Below are positions 1 through 9,002 of a DNA stretch of 64,000 nt, one piece after another. Under the pieces are notes generated by a model. That model was not told the DNA's origin and did not search any database. It saw only the letters and a list, made by a program, of their open reading frames with translations. The DNA is taken from assembly GCF_000010985.1 (NCBI RefSeq), contig NC_013940.1, forward strand, positions 244,545 through 308,544, written 5' to 3'. A program made the position numbers and the translations under genes. Source of the DNA: Deferribacter desulfuricans SSM1. Lineage in GTDB: Bacteria; Chrysiogenota; Deferribacteres; Deferribacterales; Deferribacteraceae. How positions within the stretch are numbered: the stretch's first letter is position 1; every line of letters begins with the position of its first letter.

Positions 1-867
1 TATTTGTAACATTTCTGATTCGCCAAACATTTGAAATTCGTTAAAATAACCAATATGAGTAGCTAACATTTGCAATAATTGAAATGGATTAGTAACTTCA
101 ATACCAAATTTATCTTTTAAATAAGATGCATAAACATCATAAAAAACTTTAAAAAACTCTTCGAAATCTACAAATTTATCACTTCTGGAACCATCATTGA
201 TTTCTATTAGATAATCATCAAATTTACCTTTTAATTTATCCCAAATTGTAGACAAGTCATGAGATTTGATAAACTCATATAAAGCTATTTTCCTGAGACG
301 TTCTGATTTCCACATTTCTATGAATTCTTCATGTGAAACTACGTGTTTTACATACTCTGGACAATAAGCTAATAAAAATATGATTCCATCAATTTTAGAC
401 TGCCTTCTGCTTTCAGCTGCATTGCCCTCCGGATAAGTCCAATCATAATTAAATCTTGTTCTTATATCTGCTAATTTACTAAATTCATAAATAATATCCT
501 CGTCTGAAATACGTTCAGCATCTTCAGGAAATAAATTTTCTACGATATCATTTCCTTCTTTATCTTTCTTATATAGTTTTTTAATCCCAAATTTATGTAA
601 AATAGTAATTGCTTTTTGCTTTGCTTTTATATAATCAGATTCACCTTCCTTTGAAATTTCAACTATTTTATCAAAGTCTAAATCATTTACATCTACCGAT
701 GATGGATCTGACTTTTTCTCACTGTCATCTGAATCAGTAGTAAGAAATAAAGGTAAAATAAAAAATATACCTGATACTATATATAATAAAGTTCCATTTA
801 AATGGAAAAATTTCTGTCCTATTATATAAGCTATTCCACTAAATATTATAGATATTACTAGCTTCAC
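1..867 (-). CDS. Partial membrane-anchored protein of unknown family
   Basis: An open frame of 289 codons runs off the left edge of the window, so the C-terminus is missing. I chose the GTG at 867 because a run of five G lies just upstream at Shine-Dalgarno distance. Two hydrophobic segments (about residues 3-18 and 26-42) predict a hairpin anchor. The rest is a charged, soluble, mostly helical domain starting with an Asp/Ser/Lys-rich linker. I do not recognise the family. It is last in a minus-strand run of membrane and secreted genes, which suggests a part in the same envelope structure. The frame and ribosome site are solid; the function is unknown. Confidence 0.7.
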   Translation of the reverse strand, partial: MKLVISIIFSGIAYIIGQKFFHLNGTLLYIVSGIFFILPLFLTTDSDDSEKKSDPSSVDVNDLDFDKIVEISKEGESDYIKAKQKAITILHKFGIKKLYKKDKEGNDIVENLFPEDAERISDEDIIYEFSKLADIRTRFNYDWTYPEGNAAESRRQSKIDGIIFLLAYCPEYVKHVVSHEEFIEMWKSERLRKIALYEFIKSHDLSTIWDKLKGKFDDYLIEINDGSRSDKFVDFEEFFKVFYDVYASYLKDKFGIEVTNPFQLLQMLATHIGYFNEFQMFGESEMLQI

Positions 868-938
868 ATTTACCCCCTGTTTTTACTTTATATCTACTTT
901 TATCCTTTGTATTCATCGTTATCTTTATATTCACTAAC

Positions 939-1553
939 TTATAAACTTATATCCTGGTTATTTAAATTAATCCCATAATTATTAGTTAATTGATTTCGTG
1001 CATTCATATTCTGTATGTTTTCTAATTGTGTATAAATCTCTTCAAAGACTGGCAATAAAATATCAATAGACAATTTCCCCATATTTTCAAAAATGTTATA
1101 AACTTTTACATTTTGTATATTATATTGTGTTTGTAATATACTTGCTAAGTCATTTATACTAGTATTTATCTTTTGTAAAATTTTCGAAAACTTGTAACCA
1201 CCTTTACCAGTAGTATTAACAGTTTGTTTTCTTAGACTTATTAAATAATTTAATAATTGTTCATCTGATAAGTGATATTTCCTTTTTAACACTATATATT
1301 CGTGAAAAAGATTAGTTTTGTAACGTATTAAACTCATTTTTAAATAATCATTAAACTGATCTATAGGTATAAACTTATTTATTAAGTTTCCATGGTTATG
1401 ATTATTTTTATACTCCTCTTTAAGATTTGATAATATTTTTTCATGATGCTGAATAAAATAATTCATTTTATTAGTTAATTCAGAAATCTTTTCAATAAAC
1501 TCTATGTTTTCCATCATATAATCGCCAAAAGTTCTCGTTAAATAATTTAACAT
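939..1553 (-). CDS. Hypothetical helical protein, 204 aa
   Basis: This is a soluble, Asn/Lys/Ile-rich protein predicted to be largely alpha-helical, with no signal peptide, membrane segment or motif that I recognise. The ATG at 1553 has an AGAGG ribosome site 7-8 bases upstream. It follows the 574-aa membrane protein gene by about 45 bases on the same strand and precedes the partial membrane protein at the window edge, so all three are probably co-transcribed. A cytoplasmic partner of the neighbouring membrane proteins is a reasonable guess, but nothing in the sequence shows it. Confidence 0.7.
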   Translation of the reverse strand: MLNYLTRTFGDYMMENIEFIEKISELTNKMNYFIQHHEKILSNLKEEYKNNHNHGNLINKFIPIDQFNDYLKMSLIRYKTNLFHEYIVLKRKYHLSDEQLLNYLISLRKQTVNTTGKGGYKFSKILQKINTSINDLASILQTQYNIQNVKVYNIFENMGKLSIDILLPVFEEIYTQLENIQNMNARNQLTNNYGINLNNQDISL

Positions 1554-1597
1554 AAGTATACCTCTTAAACTCTATTTTAAATTCTATTTATTAAAAT

Positions 1598-3322
1598 TTA
1601 TTCTGCCATGGTAAATACATTAAATAATTCTTTAAATCGGTTATCAAACAAACCCAATAACTCTAAAATACATAAAAAGAATTCATCTATTAAACAATCT
1701 TTATTTCTTTGTTTGTTTATATACCTATAATATTTCTGACATATAAAACGTACATGTTTAGTATATAAGGGTAGGGTACCATCTAATACATCAACATTTA
1801 GTTCAATAGATATATTTTCTGTTTTTATTATATTTGATGTAATAGAATGAATATGTTTAAATAGATTTAAAAAAGTATTACTACCATGATTTTTCCAATA
1901 ATCATACCAATCTGCTTCCACTGATTTACTTATAAGCTCTATTAAATGTTGTTTTATGTCATCTTTATATTCCCAATTATTTAAATTCAGAAGTTTATGA
2001 CTAAATATCAAAAGATTTAATCTCTTTGAATTTAGACTCTTTATAAGATTTAAAATATCATGGTTATTAGTAAAAATAGCTGAAAATAAATTATACTTTT
2101 CTGAATTTAAATACCTAGTAAATTCTTTAAATTTATTAGCATCAATTAGTGAGTCCAAAAGATTTGTATATAAGTTTGTATAATATTTATTAAGATAATT
2201 AAAAATATTAATATATTGTGCATTAATTATTATTTCATTTAAAATATAATAAAGTAAAAATATTAACTCAACACCATTTACAAATTTGAAAAAATCACTA
2301 CCTATATATTGCTTTAATCCAATATTTTTTAATTGATATAATAAAGCTATTTTTAAATAATTACCTAAAGATTCTCCAGTTAGATAAACAAATATTTCCT
2401 GTTGTAAGTTATTAGACGGAATAGTTTTTATTAATTTAAAATAGTTTTCTAACGCACTACCTATAAATGAAATATAATTATTAATAAATACAAAATGATG
2501 GTGAATAAAAAGAATTAAATTAAATAAGTAATTAAATACAATATAAAGAAAAAAAGTTATGATAAAAAAATGACAAGCTGCTAAAATATCTTTTTTAATT
2601 GTAATTTCTTTACTAGCATTTTCATCAATAAGGTTATCCAAAGATACTATGTCTTCCAATTCAGAATCTAGTCTTTTAGAATATTCTCTCATTAAGTCTA
2701 ATAAATTAGTAACTAAAATAAATAACTTGCTATTAGAGTTTTTTAAACCAAGAGCAGTTAACCAATCAATTAAATCTCTTAAATATATTATTAAATTATC
2801 TACTGGGATTTCGTCTCGTAATGTAAAAACCAAATCATCAAAAACCCTATCAAAATTTACTTCTTGTTCTTGCTTTTCTTTTAAATGATAAACAACATGT
2901 TTGTATATATGATTTACTATTAAATGATTAATAGTATAAAATGTATCATGAAACGTAAATAAAGATATATAAACACGCAAATAATCTTTAGCCTCTTTTG
3001 AGAAAACTGTGTCTATGTAGACAGGGAAATACATATTTACGCAGCTATCTATAAATTTAAACTTACTTTTTTCATTTTTGCTTATATTCAATTGCTCAGA
3101 ATCTATAGATCTTAAAGCACTATCTAAATTAATGTAATTTTCATTTTGATTACTAATTATAGTATTATACAAAGACAAAAATTTTTGTATTAGAGAATCA
3201 TCTGTTATGTATTCAGGAACATCATCTAATATTTTAGCAAAAGCTTTTTTATATTCTCTGCATACAATATCAGCCAGATTAATTGAATTATTACAGTTTA
3301 ATTTTGAATCTGTATTTCTCAA
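1598..3322 (-). CDS. Hypothetical large membrane protein, 574 aa
   Basis: The start is a TTG at 3322 supported by a strong AAGGAG site about 9 bases upstream; no ATG is nearby. The N-terminal 210 residues are helical and soluble. A long hydrophobic block at about residues 225-270, containing three consecutive His, can form one or two membrane helices, and another apolar stretch lies near residues 330-370. The remainder is helical and Asn/Leu-rich. No conserved domain is evident. It sits between a small membrane-anchored protein and the 204-aa protein on one strand, probably one transcript from the promoter at 3741-3750. It could be an integral part of the envelope assembly suggested by the lytic transglycosylase upstream. 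Confidence 0.7.
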   Translation of the reverse strand: MRNTDSKLNCNNSINLADIVCREYKKAFAKILDDVPEYITDDSLIQKFLSLYNTIISNQNENYINLDSALRSIDSEQLNISKNEKSKFKFIDSCVNMYFPVYIDTVFSKEAKDYLRVYISLFTFHDTFYTINHLIVNHIYKHVVYHLKEKQEQEVNFDRVFDDLVFTLRDEIPVDNLIIYLRDLIDWLTALGLKNSNSKLFILVTNLLDLMREYSKRLDSELEDIVSLDNLIDENASKEITIKKDILAACHFFIITFFLYIVFNYLFNLILFIHHHFVFINNYISFIGSALENYFKLIKTIPSNNLQQEIFVYLTGESLGNYLKIALLYQLKNIGLKQYIGSDFFKFVNGVELIFLLYYILNEIIINAQYINIFNYLNKYYTNLYTNLLDSLIDANKFKEFTRYLNSEKYNLFSAIFTNNHDILNLIKSLNSKRLNLLIFSHKLLNLNNWEYKDDIKQHLIELISKSVEADWYDYWKNHGSNTFLNLFKHIHSITSNIIKTENISIELNVDVLDGTLPLYTKHVRFICQKYYRYINKQRNKDCLIDEFFLCILELLGLFDNRFKELFNVFTMAE

Positions 3323-3357
3323 ATTTATGCTCCTTTTATTTTTTTATTTTAATGATA

Positions 3358-3687
3358 TTAATGTTTACCATCTTTTTTAGAAAAATCATTTACAGTGTTT
3401 ACTAACGTATTTACATAACTATCTAGTGCTTTATCTACTGAACCTTGTGGTATACTTTTATTTAAGGTCTCAATATCTTTTTCTATGTTTTTTTGTAAAA
3501 TAATTTTATTTCGTTTAATATCCTCTTTGTGAGATTTAAAAAAGTTGATTACCGCCTTAGAAACAAATACTACTGCATTTCTAACAAATGTATAAGCTGT
3601 ATTTAAATACTGTTCTTGTTTAGAAATGGGTAAGCTAAAAAAAAGAAATAATATTAAAATAACCATTAATAATCTTTTTACAAACAT
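3358..3687 (-). CDS. Small secreted or membrane-anchored protein, 109 aa
   Basis: A basic N-terminus is followed by a strongly hydrophobic stretch (residues 6-20, ending LPIS), consistent with an uncleaved anchor or signal peptide. The remaining 85 residues are amphipathic helix rich in Lys, Asn and Val, likely periplasmic. The ATG at 3687 has a CAGGAG site at good distance. A TGTTATATTA promoter-like element lies about 55 bases upstream (3741-3750), making this the first gene of a minus-strand operon with the 574-aa and 204-aa genes. No family is recognised. Confidence 0.7.
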   Translation of the reverse strand: MFVKRLLMVILILFLFFSLPISKQEQYLNTAYTFVRNAVVFVSKAVINFFKSHKEDIKRNKIILQKNIEKDIETLNKSIPQGSVDKALDSYVNTLVNTVNDFSKKDGKH

Positions 3688-3740
3688 ATTATTACTCCTG
3701 TTTGTATACTATATTTAATTAATAATATTAACTTATTATG

Positions 3741-3750
3741 TAATATAACA
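3741..3750 (-). promoter_or_regulatory. TGTTATATTA extended -10 promoter element
   Basis: An exact match on the minus strand to the decamer that recurs upstream of many operons here (TG-N-TATATT-A, an extended -10 form). TTAAAA lies about 17 bases further upstream. It would drive the small membrane protein gene starting at 3687. Confidence 0.5.
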
Positions 3751-3773
3751 AAAAATAAATATTTTTTTAATTT

Positions 3774-4664
3774 TTATTTTAAAGCTAATTCGTTTCTATA
3801 ATAAGAAATTATTTTTTTATATAAGAATTGCATATTTTCTACTACATTATAAGCATATTGAATACCTAATTTTGAATTATGATGATAACGCTTTATCATT
3901 TCAAAATTTCCTATTTTACGATTAGATTTTTTAATTTGATTTAGTATTTGTCCTGTAAAATCAAATGCATATTCAGGTATAAAAACCAATAAAGGATTAA
4001 TCTTTGAAGGTTTAATCCAATATTTATAATTAATTTGTGTTATCCCTAAGTCAATATTATTAGTATAATTTAAAAAATAAGTTAATAGTTTAATTATACT
4101 GTTTTTATTTGATGCAATTATACCTAAAGGTGTTTTAAGTTGAATTAAAAAACTAATATTATGATTTTTCTGCTTTAAATTTAAAAATTTCTTTTCAATC
4201 AAAGAATAAAAGTTTACTATTTTATGTAGTATTTTTACTTTAGAATTATACGTCTTTAATATCAAGTTATAATGATATTGTTTTTTTATAGTATTATCAT
4301 ATAAAATAATTCTTATTTTACAGTTATTGTTGATCAACCTGTAATAATTAGTATTATCTTTAATACTACTAAAAATATAATAAAAAATACCTAAAAATTT
4401 ATTAACATCTGTTATAACACTAACTTTTTTATTAAATTTGTTTATATTTATAGTATATGGCTGTAAATGAGACTCCTGATAAGCAATACCTAATAAAATA
4501 AAAGGATTAATATTATATTTATTACCTATTACATAAGCTATATTATAAAAATGTATAAGTTTATTTTTTTCTATAGTATTATTTTTAGCATAACTACTAG
4601 ATACAATAGTAAAAAATACTAGAGAAATAGATAGTATTGTTCTTGTTAATACTTTTCTAAACAT
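3774..4664 (-). CDS. Secreted lytic transglycosylase (SLT/VirB1-like)
   Basis: The protein begins with a signal peptide (basic FRK, hydrophobic core, SSSYA cleavage site near residue 26). It continues into a goose-lysozyme-like domain: the catalytic Glu lies in AYQESHLQ (about E64), and DLGITQIN near residue 210 corresponds to the GLMQI motif of soluble lytic transglycosylases. Such enzymes cleave the MurNAc-GlcNAc bond and open the cell wall for secretion systems, conjugation machines, pili or phage entry. About 110 residues separate the two motifs, more than in compact VirB1 domains, so there is an insertion. I favour the ATG at 4664; an in-frame TTG at 4679 is possible and neither has a good ribosome site. 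It lies directly downstream of recJ. Confidence 0.75.
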   Translation of the reverse strand: MFRKVLTRTILSISLVFFTIVSSSYAKNNTIEKNKLIHFYNIAYVIGNKYNINPFILLGIAYQESHLQPYTININKFNKKVSVITDVNKFLGIFYYIFSSIKDNTNYYRLINNNCKIRIILYDNTIKKQYHYNLILKTYNSKVKILHKIVNFYSLIEKKFLNLKQKNHNISFLIQLKTPLGIIASNKNSIIKLLTYFLNYTNNIDLGITQINYKYWIKPSKINPLLVFIPEYAFDFTGQILNQIKKSNRKIGNFEMIKRYHHNSKLGIQYAYNVVENMQFLYKKIISYYRNELALK

Positions 4665-4713
4665 AATATTTAAACACAAATAATTGTTTTATTTAATAAC
4701 TATTTCTAAAAAA

Positions 4714-6624
4714 TTATTTAAAAACTATAAGCATATCTAAATTTTGTATTTCTTCCATTAAATTATTTAATTTATCTGATATATTTAAATCTTGAATTAC
4801 ATAATTTGGTTTTTCAAATATTTGGTCTATAATTATATAACCTTCTAAAGTTGCCGTTCCATTATTTCGTAAATCATATGCATATTTAAAAGTATCTAAT
4901 TGAGGGTAATATGTAAAAGCTATTTCTTTATTTAAAATTTTATTGATGTCATCATAATAATTAAACAAATTAGCTTTGATTTTAAAGTTTTCAAAACGTA
5001 CTGTATAATGATTGTTTGACTTACCAATTGACTGTATATCTACAACTTTTCCTTTAGCACCAAAGCTTGGTTTTGTAAAACCATTACCAAAAGGTTCTAT
5101 TTCATGTAAACTTAAAATATTTTTTACATCTAAAAAATAATCTGGAGATAATAAAACATCAGTTTCATAGGTTTTTTTAGTACTTATTTCTACAGGAATT
5201 TTAGAAGTTATATTTGTAAAATCTGCAACAAATTCTTTGAGATTTTCATATTTTATTGTTAGACCAGCTGCTTGTTCATGACCGCCAAATTTTTCTAAAT
5301 GAAAACTGCATCTTTTAATAGCCTCATATAAGTCAAAACCTTCAATACTACGACAAGATGCTGTACATGTTCCATCATTATCTTTTGATAGAATTATTGT
5401 AGGTACATTAAAATTGTTAGCTAACTTGCCAGCTACAATACCAATTACACCTTTATGCCAATTATTACCTACAGCTATAATACGCTTTTCTTTAGCTATT
5501 TTTTCTAAATCTATAACTCCATAAATTAACTCAAGAATTTCCTTCTCTTTGGATTTTCTTTCGTTATTTAAAGTTACAAAATAGTTAATTTTACTGTTTA
5601 TATCTCTTTGATTATTAGTAACAAAAAGATCCACTATTTGGTTAGCTTTACTTAATCGTCCTACAGCATTTAATACAGGAGCTATTTTAAACGCTATTTC
5701 ATCAGAGTTAATTTGCTTTATATTTAAAATATCTTTCATATAATACAATTGAGGGATTTCTTTTTGTAAAAAAGTATTATCATTTAATAATTTGAAACCC
5801 TGTCTAACCAATACTCTATTGTAATTTACTAAAGGAACTACATCTGCTATAGTAGCTATAGCTGCATAAACACTATATTTATCCATTTCATTTAAACTCA
5901 ATAATTTTAATTGCTCATTTAAATAAAGGGAAAATAAATAAGCCAGGCCAGCCCCACAAAAAGGAGTTTGATAACGATTAAAGAAAATATCATCTTCACG
6001 TCTATGATTTATTACTTTTGCATATTTAAATATTTCACTATCACTAATTGTATGATGATCTATTACAATTGTATCTACATTATAATTCTGTTTAATATGT
6101 TTTATCTCATTTAAATTGGTAATACCACTGTCTATCGTGACAAGAACATCATATTTATAAATATTATATAATTTATCCAGCATGTTTTGATTTAAACCAT
6201 ACCCTTCAGCAAATCTATCTGGAATATGATAAAATACTTTAAATTTACTATTTAAATTTAATCGTTTTACGGCTTGTAAATACTTATATAAAATAGTAGT
6301 ACCCATAGTACCATCTACATCATAATCTCCCCATAACAAAATCGTTTTGTTTTGTTTTATAGCTTGAATAATTATATTAGCGGAGTCTTGAATATCTGAT
6401 ATTTGGTTTAAATCTTGTATTATTTTATAAAAGTTATCATTAAAACTATTTTGTATTGTATCCACAGTAGTATAATCTCTTAATAACAAAATCAATAAAT
6501 TTAAAAAATTGATATTTAATTTTTTACTTAATGCGTTTAATTTACTAATATCATTTTGCCTTAATTTATTTAAAATTAAAGTAAAATTAATATCATTCTT
6601 GAGTAAATCCATTTCCACCACCAT
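4714..6624 (-). CDS. recJ: RecJ-like single-stranded DNA 5'-3' exonuclease (DHH family)
   Basis: The DHH phosphoesterase motifs are all present: GDYDVDG near residues 99-105, TIDSGI near 160, VIDHH near 190, and a DHHA1 motif FGGHEQAAGL near 450. The length (636 aa) suits RecJ. RecJ degrades single-stranded DNA from the 5' end in recombination and repair using Mn/Mg ions held by the Asp/His motifs. The N-terminal region before motif I is helical and diverged. Either the ATG at 6624 or the one at 6612 may be used; GGTGG precedes the latter. The start overlaps the 3' end of the sigma region-4-like gene by about 30 bases, implying translational coupling. An element carrying its own RecJ beside other replication genes probably supports its own replication. 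Confidence 0.88.
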   Translation of the reverse strand: MVVEMDLLKNDINFTLILNKLRQNDISKLNALSKKLNINFLNLLILLLRDYTTVDTIQNSFNDNFYKIIQDLNQISDIQDSANIIIQAIKQNKTILLWGDYDVDGTMGTTILYKYLQAVKRLNLNSKFKVFYHIPDRFAEGYGLNQNMLDKLYNIYKYDVLVTIDSGITNLNEIKHIKQNYNVDTIVIDHHTISDSEIFKYAKVINHRREDDIFFNRYQTPFCGAGLAYLFSLYLNEQLKLLSLNEMDKYSVYAAIATIADVVPLVNYNRVLVRQGFKLLNDNTFLQKEIPQLYYMKDILNIKQINSDEIAFKIAPVLNAVGRLSKANQIVDLFVTNNQRDINSKINYFVTLNNERKSKEKEILELIYGVIDLEKIAKEKRIIAVGNNWHKGVIGIVAGKLANNFNVPTIILSKDNDGTCTASCRSIEGFDLYEAIKRCSFHLEKFGGHEQAAGLTIKYENLKEFVADFTNITSKIPVEISTKKTYETDVLLSPDYFLDVKNILSLHEIEPFGNGFTKPSFGAKGKVVDIQSIGKSNNHYTVRFENFKIKANLFNYYDDINKILNKEIAFTYYPQLDTFKYAYDLRNNGTATLEGYIIIDQIFEKPNYVIQDLNISDKLNNLMEEIQNLDMLIVFK

Positions 6625-7003
6625 TATCTTTATTATTTTTATGATTTATAGTATTTTTATTGTATTTAATATTTTTATTTAAATTTGATTTTATAATTAA
6701 ATTATCAAAACTTAAACGATCCTTTAGCTTGTTTATAGCATTTTTATTTATTTGCCTAATTCGTACTTCTGTTACATTTAATAAATGAGCTAAACAAGCA
6801 ATTAAATCTTTTTTTGTTTTTTTATTATAGTAGTACAATATATCATCTTCTGTTAATACTCCTTCAAATATCAATAAATTCATTAATACAAAAAACTCTT
6901 TAGCACTTAAAGTATCAATAGATAATTCAACAATTTTCTGTTTTAATCGTTTATTAATAATATCTTCTTCTAATTGGTTTGTAATCAATTCATCACTCCA
7001 CAA
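6593..7003 (-). CDS. Stand-alone sigma-70 region-4-like DNA-binding protein
   Basis: Residues 35-105 match the layout of sigma factor region 4: LSAKEFFVLMNLL (region 4.1-like helix), LTEDDI, then a helix-turn-helix with LAHLLNVTEVRIRQINKNAINKLK, closely parallel to the RERIRQIEAKALRKL pattern that contacts the -35 element. There is no region 2 or 3. The tail (105-136) is basic, Asn/Lys-rich and probably disordered. The start is a TTG at 7003 preceded by GAGGTG; there is no closer ATG before residue 40. It overlaps the recJ start. Together with the region 2-3 protein at 17064-17783 it could make a split sigma factor, as SigO and RsoA do in Bacillus subtilis. The family is a motif-level call; the partnership is inference. 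Confidence 0.65.
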   Translation of the reverse strand: MWSDELITNQLEEDIINKRLKQKIVELSIDTLSAKEFFVLMNLLIFEGVLTEDDILYYYNKKTKKDLIACLAHLLNVTEVRIRQINKNAINKLKDRLSFDNLIIKSNLNKNIKYNKNTINHKNNKDNGGGNGFTQE

Positions 7004-7040
7004 GATTACACCTCATTATTATTTTTATTTTATATTGTTT

Positions 7041-7523
7041 CTATTTTAATGGTTTTAAAATATATACATGAGAGCTATCAACTGGTATTTCTATAGTAGA
7101 ATCTCCTGATACCGAAGTCTTTTTATTAAAATAAGGTAAAAATATGTTCATTATATATGTTTTAGGATGTATATAACATATTATATCAGCACTCTGAATA
7201 TTAGGCGTCCTCAATATAGTATTATTGATTTTAAATAGTAATTCATTGGTTTGATCATTATAATCTATATAATAGTAATTACCAGGTAATAACCTAATAA
7301 TATTTTTATAAACTATCAATGATTCTTCCGAACTTATTTTTTTTACAATAAATAAATTATATAATAAAGGTTTCTTTGTAACATTATTTATATTACTATA
7401 AAAATTCAATATTTTGTACTTATAAAAATAACTAACTGCAGAAGCATGACTGTTTGAAATTAAAGCTATTATAAAAAGTATTCCTACTATTAATTTTAAT
7501 TTATTAACCAAAATTCGTTTCAT
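7041..7523 (-). CDS. Secreted protein of unknown family, 160 aa
   Basis: A clear signal peptide (MKRILVNK, hydrophobic core, SNSHASA cleavage region near residue 29) predicts export to the periplasm. The mature part is Tyr/Asn/Ile-rich with predicted beta strands and one Cys, and matches no family I know. The ATG at 7523 has an AGGAGA site. A near-match promoter element (TGTTATATAT, minus strand, 7560-7569) lies about 40 bases upstream. It is the first gene of the minus-strand run leading to the sigma region-4 and recJ genes. Confidence 0.72.
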   Translation of the reverse strand: MKRILVNKLKLIVGILFIIALISNSHASAVSYFYKYKILNFYSNINNVTKKPLLYNLFIVKKISSEESLIVYKNIIRLLPGNYYYIDYNDQTNELLFKINNTILRTPNIQSADIICYIHPKTYIMNIFLPYFNKKTSVSGDSTIEIPVDSSHVYILKPLK

Positions 7524-7559
7524 AGTTTATATCTCCTATTTTTTAATATGTCTTATCAA

Positions 7560-7569
7560 ATATATAACA
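7560..7569 (-). promoter_or_regulatory. TGTTATATAT promoter-like element
   Basis: A one-base variant of the recurring TGTTATATTA decamer on the minus strand, about 40 bases upstream of the secreted 160-aa gene. Confidence 0.35.
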
Positions 7570-7679
7570 TAATTTTTTAATTGTTTTAAAAATAAAATAG
7601 AAATCTTACTGTTAATAATTTAATTTTATAATTTAATTTTAACTAAACTAAAATAAAATTTACATCTTTTTCATTTTAT

Positions 7680-7689
7680 TGTTATATTT
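7680..7689 (+). promoter_or_regulatory. TGTTATATTT promoter-like element (plus strand)
   Basis: A variant of the recurring decamer on the plus strand, followed 17 bases later by a perfect AGGAGG and a seven-codon reading frame. It probably starts the transcript for the plus-strand genes at 7869 and 8708, giving a leader of about 170 bases. Confidence 0.4.
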
Positions 7690-7718
7690 ACATATAGAAA
7701 CTATTAGGAGGTTATTAT

Positions 7719-7742
7719 ATGATTATTAATAAAAAAAAATAA
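7719..7742 (+). CDS. Seven-codon leader mini-ORF (MIINKKK)
   Basis: AGGAGG at 7706-7711 sits 7 bases before this ATG, the best ribosome site in the region. Yet the frame is only seven codons, ending in three Lys AAA codons and TAA. It lies in the leader of the 256-aa gene. It may be a regulatory minigene or leader peptide, or simply the remains of a gene start. Translation is not shown. Confidence 0.3.
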   Translation: MIINKKK

Positions 7743-7868
7743 AATAATTTTATTACTCTAACTAAACAAAAAATAACTTGCATTTTTTTTAAAAATTAAA
7801 TAAACAATCAGTTAAATTACATGTTAAAGTGATATAAAAAAGTAAAATAAAGAAAAAATGAGGTTAAG
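7743..7868 (+). other. AT-rich leader before the 256-aa gene
   Basis: The 7524-7868 gap between divergent genes holds the two promoter-like elements and the mini-ORF. The remaining part is A/T-rich with no clear hairpin, operator or further reading frame. Confidence 0.3.
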
Positions 7869-8639
7869 ATGATGGAATTTCAACTTAACAATAGATTGGA
7901 TGATATTTTTTCAAATCTAGATTTTGTCGACATGAATATCAAAGTTAAAAATAAAAACTACACTATACCAGTAAATACACATACAACAATTGAAAGCAAC
8001 TTTACTACTACTATACTAGACTTTCTTTTGTTTAACATTCTAAAACCTGAAGAAATACAATCTTTTTTACAAAATTTAGATGAAATAAAATTCAATTTAT
8101 ATTTTTCAAAAAAAGATTTACCTAACGAATACACTTTTAAATTTGATTTGGCTCAGTATATTCATGAATTTTTACTAAGAAATAAAACAGCTAAATTGTT
8201 TTTAAATATTCTTAGTAATAATGGTCCAGTTAATATAGGTGATTTAGAATTGTCTATTCATACAGCTATTAATATAATAAAAAACGAAACTCTTATGAAA
8301 AAAATTCAAATAAACACTAACATTCCGATGATAAACAGTCTTAAGGATGAACTATCACAACACTTTCTATTTAAGATATTGCAACAAGACATAAAAGACT
8401 CTGATACTCTTTTTAAGTACTTAGGACAAACCGATACTAATAAACTTATTGAAAATTTAGGTAAATTTATTTTATATTGTGTAAACAACAGTAAAAATAT
8501 AAATTCATTGATTAGTAAATTATATCAGTATAAAGAAGATTATATACAAAACTACACAATATTACATAACAATATAAAAACCTTAAAAAATAAATTAAAT
8601 ATATCATTCAACAATAATAATGATTTAAATTTAAAATAA
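7869..8639 (+). CDS. Hypothetical soluble protein, 256 aa
   Basis: A GAGG site precedes two consecutive ATG codons (7869 and 7872). The protein has no signal peptide or membrane segment. The first 150 residues mix strands and helices; the last 60 are a Lys/Asn-rich helix likely to form a coiled coil. It belongs to the small plus-strand group at 7.9-9.0 kb, opposite in direction to its surroundings. No family is recognised. Confidence 0.65.
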   Translation: MMEFQLNNRLDDIFSNLDFVDMNIKVKNKNYTIPVNTHTTIESNFTTTILDFLLFNILKPEEIQSFLQNLDEIKFNLYFSKKDLPNEYTFKFDLAQYIHEFLLRNKTAKLFLNILSNNGPVNIGDLELSIHTAINIIKNETLMKKIQINTNIPMINSLKDELSQHFLFKILQQDIKDSDTLFKYLGQTDTNKLIENLGKFILYCVNNSKNINSLISKLYQYKEDYIQNYTILHNNIKTLKNKLNISFNNNNDLNLK

Positions 8640-8707
8640 TTTTTTTATTTTGATATATTATAATTATCAAAATAATAATATTAAACAATAATAACAAGGA
8701 GTTTGTT

Positions 8708-8989
8708 ATGAATTCAGCTGTATATGCCTGTGCTTATTATCCAGAAATTTATAAAAACAAACTATATATATTTTATAACGATAAATTTGGTTCCACAAAA
8801 ACATTGTTAGCTAATATTAATCATGAAAATATGTATAGACTACCTATAGATATGAAAGAAAACATACAGAACACAAAAAGCTTTATTAATATATGTAGTA
8901 CATGTAAATCTGCTTCTAACTGTATTCTACAAAAAATAGGAAAACTTAAAATAGAACAAATAGAATCAAAAATAAAAAAAGCTGGGTAA
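8708..8989 (+). CDS. Small cysteine-motif protein, 93 aa
   Basis: An AAGGAG site 8 bases before the ATG supports the start. The N-terminal half is Tyr/Phe-rich. The C-terminal half holds a Cys cluster, CSTCKSASNC (C-x2-C-x5-C), with another Cys near the N-terminus; this could bind zinc or a small iron-sulfur cluster, although it is not a standard motif. The tail is a Lys-rich helix. The stop codon lies within the loop of the terminator shared with the convergent HU gene. Confidence 0.65.
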   Translation: MNSAVYACAYYPEIYKNKLYIFYNDKFGSTKTLLANINHENMYRLPIDMKENIQNTKSFINICSTCKSASNCILQKIGKLKIEQIESKIKKAG

Positions 8990-9002
8990 AACCCAGCTTT
9001 TT
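8976..9002. terminator. Bidirectional rho-independent terminator
   Basis: A perfect stem AAAGCTGGGT/ACCCAGCTTT with an AAA loop is flanked by A-runs and T-runs, so it works on both strands. It contains the stop codon of the 93-aa gene in its loop and abuts the HU stop codon, an unusually economical arrangement. Confidence 0.85.
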
